Origin: Cyprinodon diabolis
Taxonomy: Eukaryota; Chordata; Actinopteri; Cyprinodontiformes; Cyprinodontidae
Direction: 5' to 3'
DNA: 64,000 nucleotides
NCBI GenBank assembly: GCA_030533445.1
Contig: CM060065.1
Location: 806,001-870,000, forward strand
Below are positions 61,477 to 64,000 of this stretch, one piece after another; within the stretch, counting starts at the first letter, position 1, and each line of letters begins with the position of its first letter. The position numbers and the translations under genes are program-made. Below the pieces are notes generated by a model, which saw nothing but the letters and a program-made list of their open reading frames with translations, did not search any database and was not told the DNA's origin.

Positions 61477-62358
61477 CCGGCCAGGGCCTTGCTGGGGCTC
61501 CTGTCTGGGGGTTGGGCGCCCCTGGGGCCTCGGATCCCTGTGGCCCAGGACTGGATTCACTTCAGGGTGGCCGGCTGCCGGCAGAGCCAGCGGACTTTTC
61601 CCTGCGGCTCCCCGGGGCGCCGGCATTGCGGTGGTTGGGAGGCTTCCTCTGGGCTGTCTCTTCTCCTCCCTTGGTGGGGATCTGATTTTCGGGGCTGGTT
61701 CCTCCTTGGTGCCTTCGCTCTTGGGGTCCCTTTGGGCGCCTGGGGCTTTGGGTCTCCTGGCGCTGGACTCAGTGCTCTGGGGGCTGTGCCTCTTCAGCTC
61801 TCCACAACCACTTTTGAGCATTTTTTCTATGGATAAACTTTACATGCACAAGTGCACCCTCACAATAAACTACAGGTGCTTGGCTCCAGGTACTCAGAGA
61901 TTCACTTCCAAACAGAAACCCCACATTCATATCTTCAGGTAACACAGAGTACATGTCAGACTTAATAATATTACTTTAGCGATAGTTTCAAGGTGTTGCT
62001 TTATTGTATATCTCGTAACGTGTCTTTCGGTTGTGCTGTTCTTTTTTCATCTCGTTACAGGTGATGAAGCAGACTGAAAATGTTTTGTCATTGTCTCCTT
62101 TCTATCTGCTCTTTCTTTCATCTTTTCTCTTTTTTTTTCTTTTTCCTTTTTCTTTTGACTGTTTTTCTGCTCTACTTACATGCAGTGTCCATATAAACTG
62201 TAAAACTCCCTGCATAATTATAATAAGTGGAGCTATATGGCAATTGCCATACTGCTACACTTGTGAAAGTAAAATCTGTTGGGCTCCTTTTGGCATCAAG
62301 ATAATTATTCTTATTGCCACCTTGCCAGACAGGACACTGTAAAAAAAAAAAGAAAAAA
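61477..62358 (+). mobile_element. Retroelement 3' end with A-rich tail, inserted in array 3
   Basis: GC-rich sequence (CTTGGGGTCCCTTTGGGCGC near 61719) starts abruptly at the array edge, changes to AT-rich sequence, and ends in an A-rich tail (AAAAAAAAAAAGAAAAAA, 62341-62358). The array unit resumes directly at 62359. This is the layout of a 5'-truncated non-LTR retrotransposon or retroposon on the + strand. I did not recognise a protein domain, so the family is not assigned. Overlapping GC-rich open frames at 61422-61942 are not supported as genes. Confidence 0.65.
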
Positions 62359-62452
62359 GAACAGGTGCGTCTTCAGCTGTTTGCTGCGCTGCGCAGTGAG
62401 CATCTTTACAGCGATGCATGCTGAACAGGTGCTCCTTCAGCTATGTTTCTTC
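62359..62452. repeat. Orphan array-3 units after the retroelement
   Basis: GAACAGGTGCGTCTTCAGCT and the following GTTTGCTGCGCTGCGCAGTG form one good unit. Degenerate pieces (CTGAACAGGTGCTCCTTCAG) follow before the CT-rich array starts. They mark the original right end of array 3. Confidence 0.85.
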
Positions 62453-63028
62453 AGCTGTCCATCCATCTGTCCATCTCTCTGTCTGTCCGTCTCTCTTTCT
62501 GTCCATCTGTCTGTCTGTCTGTCCGTCTTGTTATCTCTCTGTCTGTTTCTCTCTCTGTCTTTCCGTCTCTCTCTGTCTGTCTCTCTCTCTGTCTGTCCAT
62601 CTGTCTGTCCTTCATCCATCTGTCCATCTCTCTCTGTCTGTCTGTCCGTCTGTCCCTCTCTGTCTGTCCGTCCCTCTCTCTGTCCGTTCCTCTCTCTGTC
62701 TGTCTGTCTGTCTGTCTGTCTGTCCCTCTGTCTGTCTGTCCGTCCCTCTCTCTGTCCGTTCCTCTCTCTGTCTCTCCGTCTCTCTTTCTGTCCATCTGTC
62801 TCTCTGTCCTTCCCTCTCTCCCTCCATCTCTCTGTTCATCATTCTCTCTGTCCCTCCGTCTCTGTCCATCTCTCTGTCCGTTTGTCACTCTCTGTCTGTC
62901 AGTCTGTCCATCTCTCTGTCCTTCTGTCACTCTATGTCTGTCCGTCTGTCCTTCTCTCTGTCCATCCGTCCGTCTCTCCGTCCGTCTCTCTGTCTGTCTG
63001 TCGCTCTGTCCGTCCATCTGTCTTTCTA
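62453..63028. repeat. Array 5: CT-rich CTGT/CCGT/CTCT tetranucleotide array
   Basis: About 575 bp built from CTGT, CCGT, CCAT and CTCT steps (for example CTGTCTGTCCGTCTCTCTGT). The + strand is almost purely pyrimidine with regular single G, and A is rare. It yields Ser/Leu/Cys-rich frames on + and Asp/Arg/Gln-rich frames on -, all artefacts of the repeat. It ends about 270 bp upstream of exon g. Confidence 0.95.
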
Positions 63029-63298
63029 TGGAGGTAGAGCAGTCCAGGGTTGGTTGATGTTGCCCAGGATCTTAGATTACATCATAAGCAATAAACAGTT
63101 ATTTTAATGTTCATATAATCCAGTTGATTCCTTCTGCTGCTAAAAACCAAGAGAAGATGGTTTCACCTGATGACCATTTATTAGGTCTGAGTAACCAAAC
63201 AAATTGGCTTCATAAAGTTGGACCCATCTTCTGCTGTTCTGCAGCATTCACTGTGTTTATTCAGCTCTCTTTCTCTTCTCCTTCAATCTTTCCAACAG

Positions 63299-63368
63299 TG
63301 CATCTTCAACCTTCTGGATTGCCAACCCCAATAATAACCTCATCAGTTGCGCTGCTGCAGGCTCAGAG
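63299..63368 (+). CDS. cemip: cemip exon g
   Basis: The acceptor is TCTTTCCAACAG before 63299. The donor after 63368 is GAG|GCAAGT, a GC donor with otherwise perfect consensus. The exon is 70 nt: one base completing Ser, then 23 codons. It encodes ASSTFWIANPNNNLISCAAA and GSE. Human CEMIP has STFWMANPNNNLINCAAAGS here. The Cys before AAAG (CEMIP2 has Asn-Ala) supports CEMIP over CEMIP2. Confidence 0.9.
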
Positions 63369-63438
63369 GCAAGTCTGGATCTGAGCTAGTAACCCATTTC
63401 TCTGTGGTTCTGTGTTGAATTTTAATATTTTCCTTCAG
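63369..63438 (+). other. 70-nt GC-AG intron of cemip
   Basis: It begins GCAAGT and ends TTTTCCTTCAG. A TAGTAAC at 63387-63393 resembles a branch-point sequence, 45 nt or so before the acceptor. No GT is available near 63369 that keeps the frame, whereas GCAAGT joins GSE to EAGFWF exactly as in human CEMIP (GSEETGFWF). Confidence 0.85.
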
Positions 63439-63567
63439 GAAGCGGGTTTCTGGTTTATTTTCCATCATGTTCCCACGGGCCCTTCAGGGGGCCTTTACTC
63501 TCCTGGACACACCGAGCACACGCCTATGGGACAGTTCACCGACAACAGAGCCCATTCCAACTACAGG
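63439..63567 (+). CDS. cemip: cemip exon h
   Basis: The acceptor TTTCCTTCAG precedes 63439 and the donor is AGG|GTAAGC after 63567. The exon is 129 nt, phase 0 to phase 0, 43 residues. It encodes EAGFWFIFHHVPTGPSGGLY, SPGHTEHTPMGQFTDNRAHS and NYR. FWFIFHHVPTGPS and RAHSNYR match human CEMIP, while CEMIP2 differs strongly here (IWYLFHKEPTG), so the orthology call is firmest in this exon. The gene continues to the right of the window. Confidence 0.92.
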
Positions 63568-63744
63568 GTAAGCTGATGGACGGATGGAGGGGAAACCTCT
63601 GAAAGGTCATGGCTGACCTACAGCCATTTTAGGAAACTACTGACTGCAAACAGACGGATGTTAGAGCAGTTTCTAAAATCAATAAATAAGAAGGTCTACT
63701 GGTTGTGAGCTGCATTTGGTTGCCCTGGCGATTCACTGCTGCAC

Positions 63745-63890
63745 TGTAACTCTATTCAGTTTATTTCTATAGCTCCAATTCACATCATGTCATCTCAGGT
63801 CACTTTATAGAGACAATTCAACCAGATCATCCAGTCAGATTGATTCAAGTTTTCTATTTAGGGAAAACCAACCGCTGTGGGATGTTGAAG
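63745..63890 (-). mobile_element. Dispersed fish repeat, 3' end, - orientation
   Basis: This is the reverse complement of the end of the element at 33180-33826. 63751-63805 is a perfect 55-nt complement of 33767-33821, and weaker similarity continues to about 63870. Confidence 0.7.
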
Positions 63891-63924
63891 GTTTTTTCAG
63901 TCGCTCTGTCATCTTGGCGGCATT

Positions 63925-64000
63925 GCAGCAGCCACTGACTTTGCGGTCGGCATAGGGCTTTGAATCCTGAGATTGGGAGTTCGATCCCCCAGACTGCCAC
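63925..64000 (+). mobile_element. tRNA-like SINE head, cut by the window end
   Basis: It carries a B-box match, GAGTTCGATCCC, at 63979-63990 and an A-box-like GCGGTCGGCATAGGG about 35 bp upstream. The style matches the SINE heads at 16440 and 26288, on the opposite strand. The body would lie to the right of the window. Confidence 0.45.

Larger units (their letters stand above)
34773..63298 (+). other. cemip intron of 28.5 kb, mostly minisatellite
   Basis: The exon phases either side (2, then 1 nt) and protein continuity (RQDC-S-ASSTFW) show no coding exon is needed between 34772 and 63299. About 26.3 kb of it is array 3. The remainder is a short unique stretch (34773-35170), a retroelement (61477-62358), an array remnant, a CT-rich array and about 270 bp before exon g. 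Confidence 0.85.
63568..64000 (+). other. Start of the next cemip intron
   Basis: It contains the end of a dispersed repeat in - orientation (63745-63890) and the head of a SINE (63925-64000). There is no exon up to the window end. Confidence 0.75.

Noticed and set aside
61422..61942. GC-rich overlapping open frames after array 3
   Set aside because: Several frames overlap on both strands in a short GC-rich retroelement segment with an A-tail, and no protein domain is recognisable.
62279..63107. Ser/Leu/Cys-rich and Asp/Arg-rich frames at the CT array
   Set aside because: Translations of a CTGT/CCGT simple repeat. Three + frames and the - frames are all open.
1..64000. A new multi-gene biological system
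   Set aside because: I found only one host gene, known transposon families and simple or tandem repeats. The novelty is in repeat architecture, not in new proteins.

Overview
This window is vertebrate, most likely percomorph teleost, nuclear DNA. The evidence is split exons with consensus splice sites, degraded L2/Maui-type LINE pieces with YADD reverse transcriptase and EN domains, tRNA-derived SINEs, and dispersed repeats of fish type. Nothing prokaryotic is present: no operons, rRNA, true tRNA gene or CRISPR array. The species assignment is inference.

The only protein-coding gene I can support is the middle part of cemip (KIAA1199/HYBID), read on the + strand. Eight exons join in one frame with matching phases at 19852-19973, 23135-23282, 25824-26015, 26855-27024, 30571-30780, 34567-34772, 63299-63368 and 63439-63567. 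They total 1247 nt, about 415 residues. They cover the region after the first FAM3/ILEI-like domain, the long conserved linker, and the first parallel beta-helix repeats of this hyaluronan-depolymerisation factor. The 5' and 3' ends of the gene lie outside the window. Intron 7 is only 70 nt and uses a GC-AG splice pair.

About two thirds of the window is tandem repeat lying in the cemip introns. Array 1 (1-13826) has an 18-bp unit, with 6.3-6.5-kb higher-order duplication, and is cut near its right end by a 5'-truncated L2-type LINE. Array 2 (about 16897-19745) has a 36-bp unit, is nearly free of C on the + strand, and ends about 107 bp before an exon. Array 4 (31340-32185) is a TCAA/TTAA tetranucleotide-derived array. 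Array 3 (about 35173-61476) has a 39-bp unit, roughly 670 copies, and contains a 5773-bp tandem duplication. Each duplicate holds an inverted block. Array 5 (62453-63028) is a CT-rich array shortly before exon 7. The very long open frames across arrays 1, 2 and 3 follow from unit lengths divisible by three (18, 36, 39); I do not regard them as genes.

The remaining intron sequence holds L2 ORF1, ORF2-endonuclease and RT fragments, two complete-looking SINEs plus one cut by the window end, LINE 3' tails with AAGGC runs, possible DNA-transposon relics, and a small cluster of perfect CRE palindromes. No new enzymatic or defence system is visible. The most unusual content is the scale, nesting and motif content of the intronic minisatellites: splice-like signals and two E-boxes per unit in array 3.
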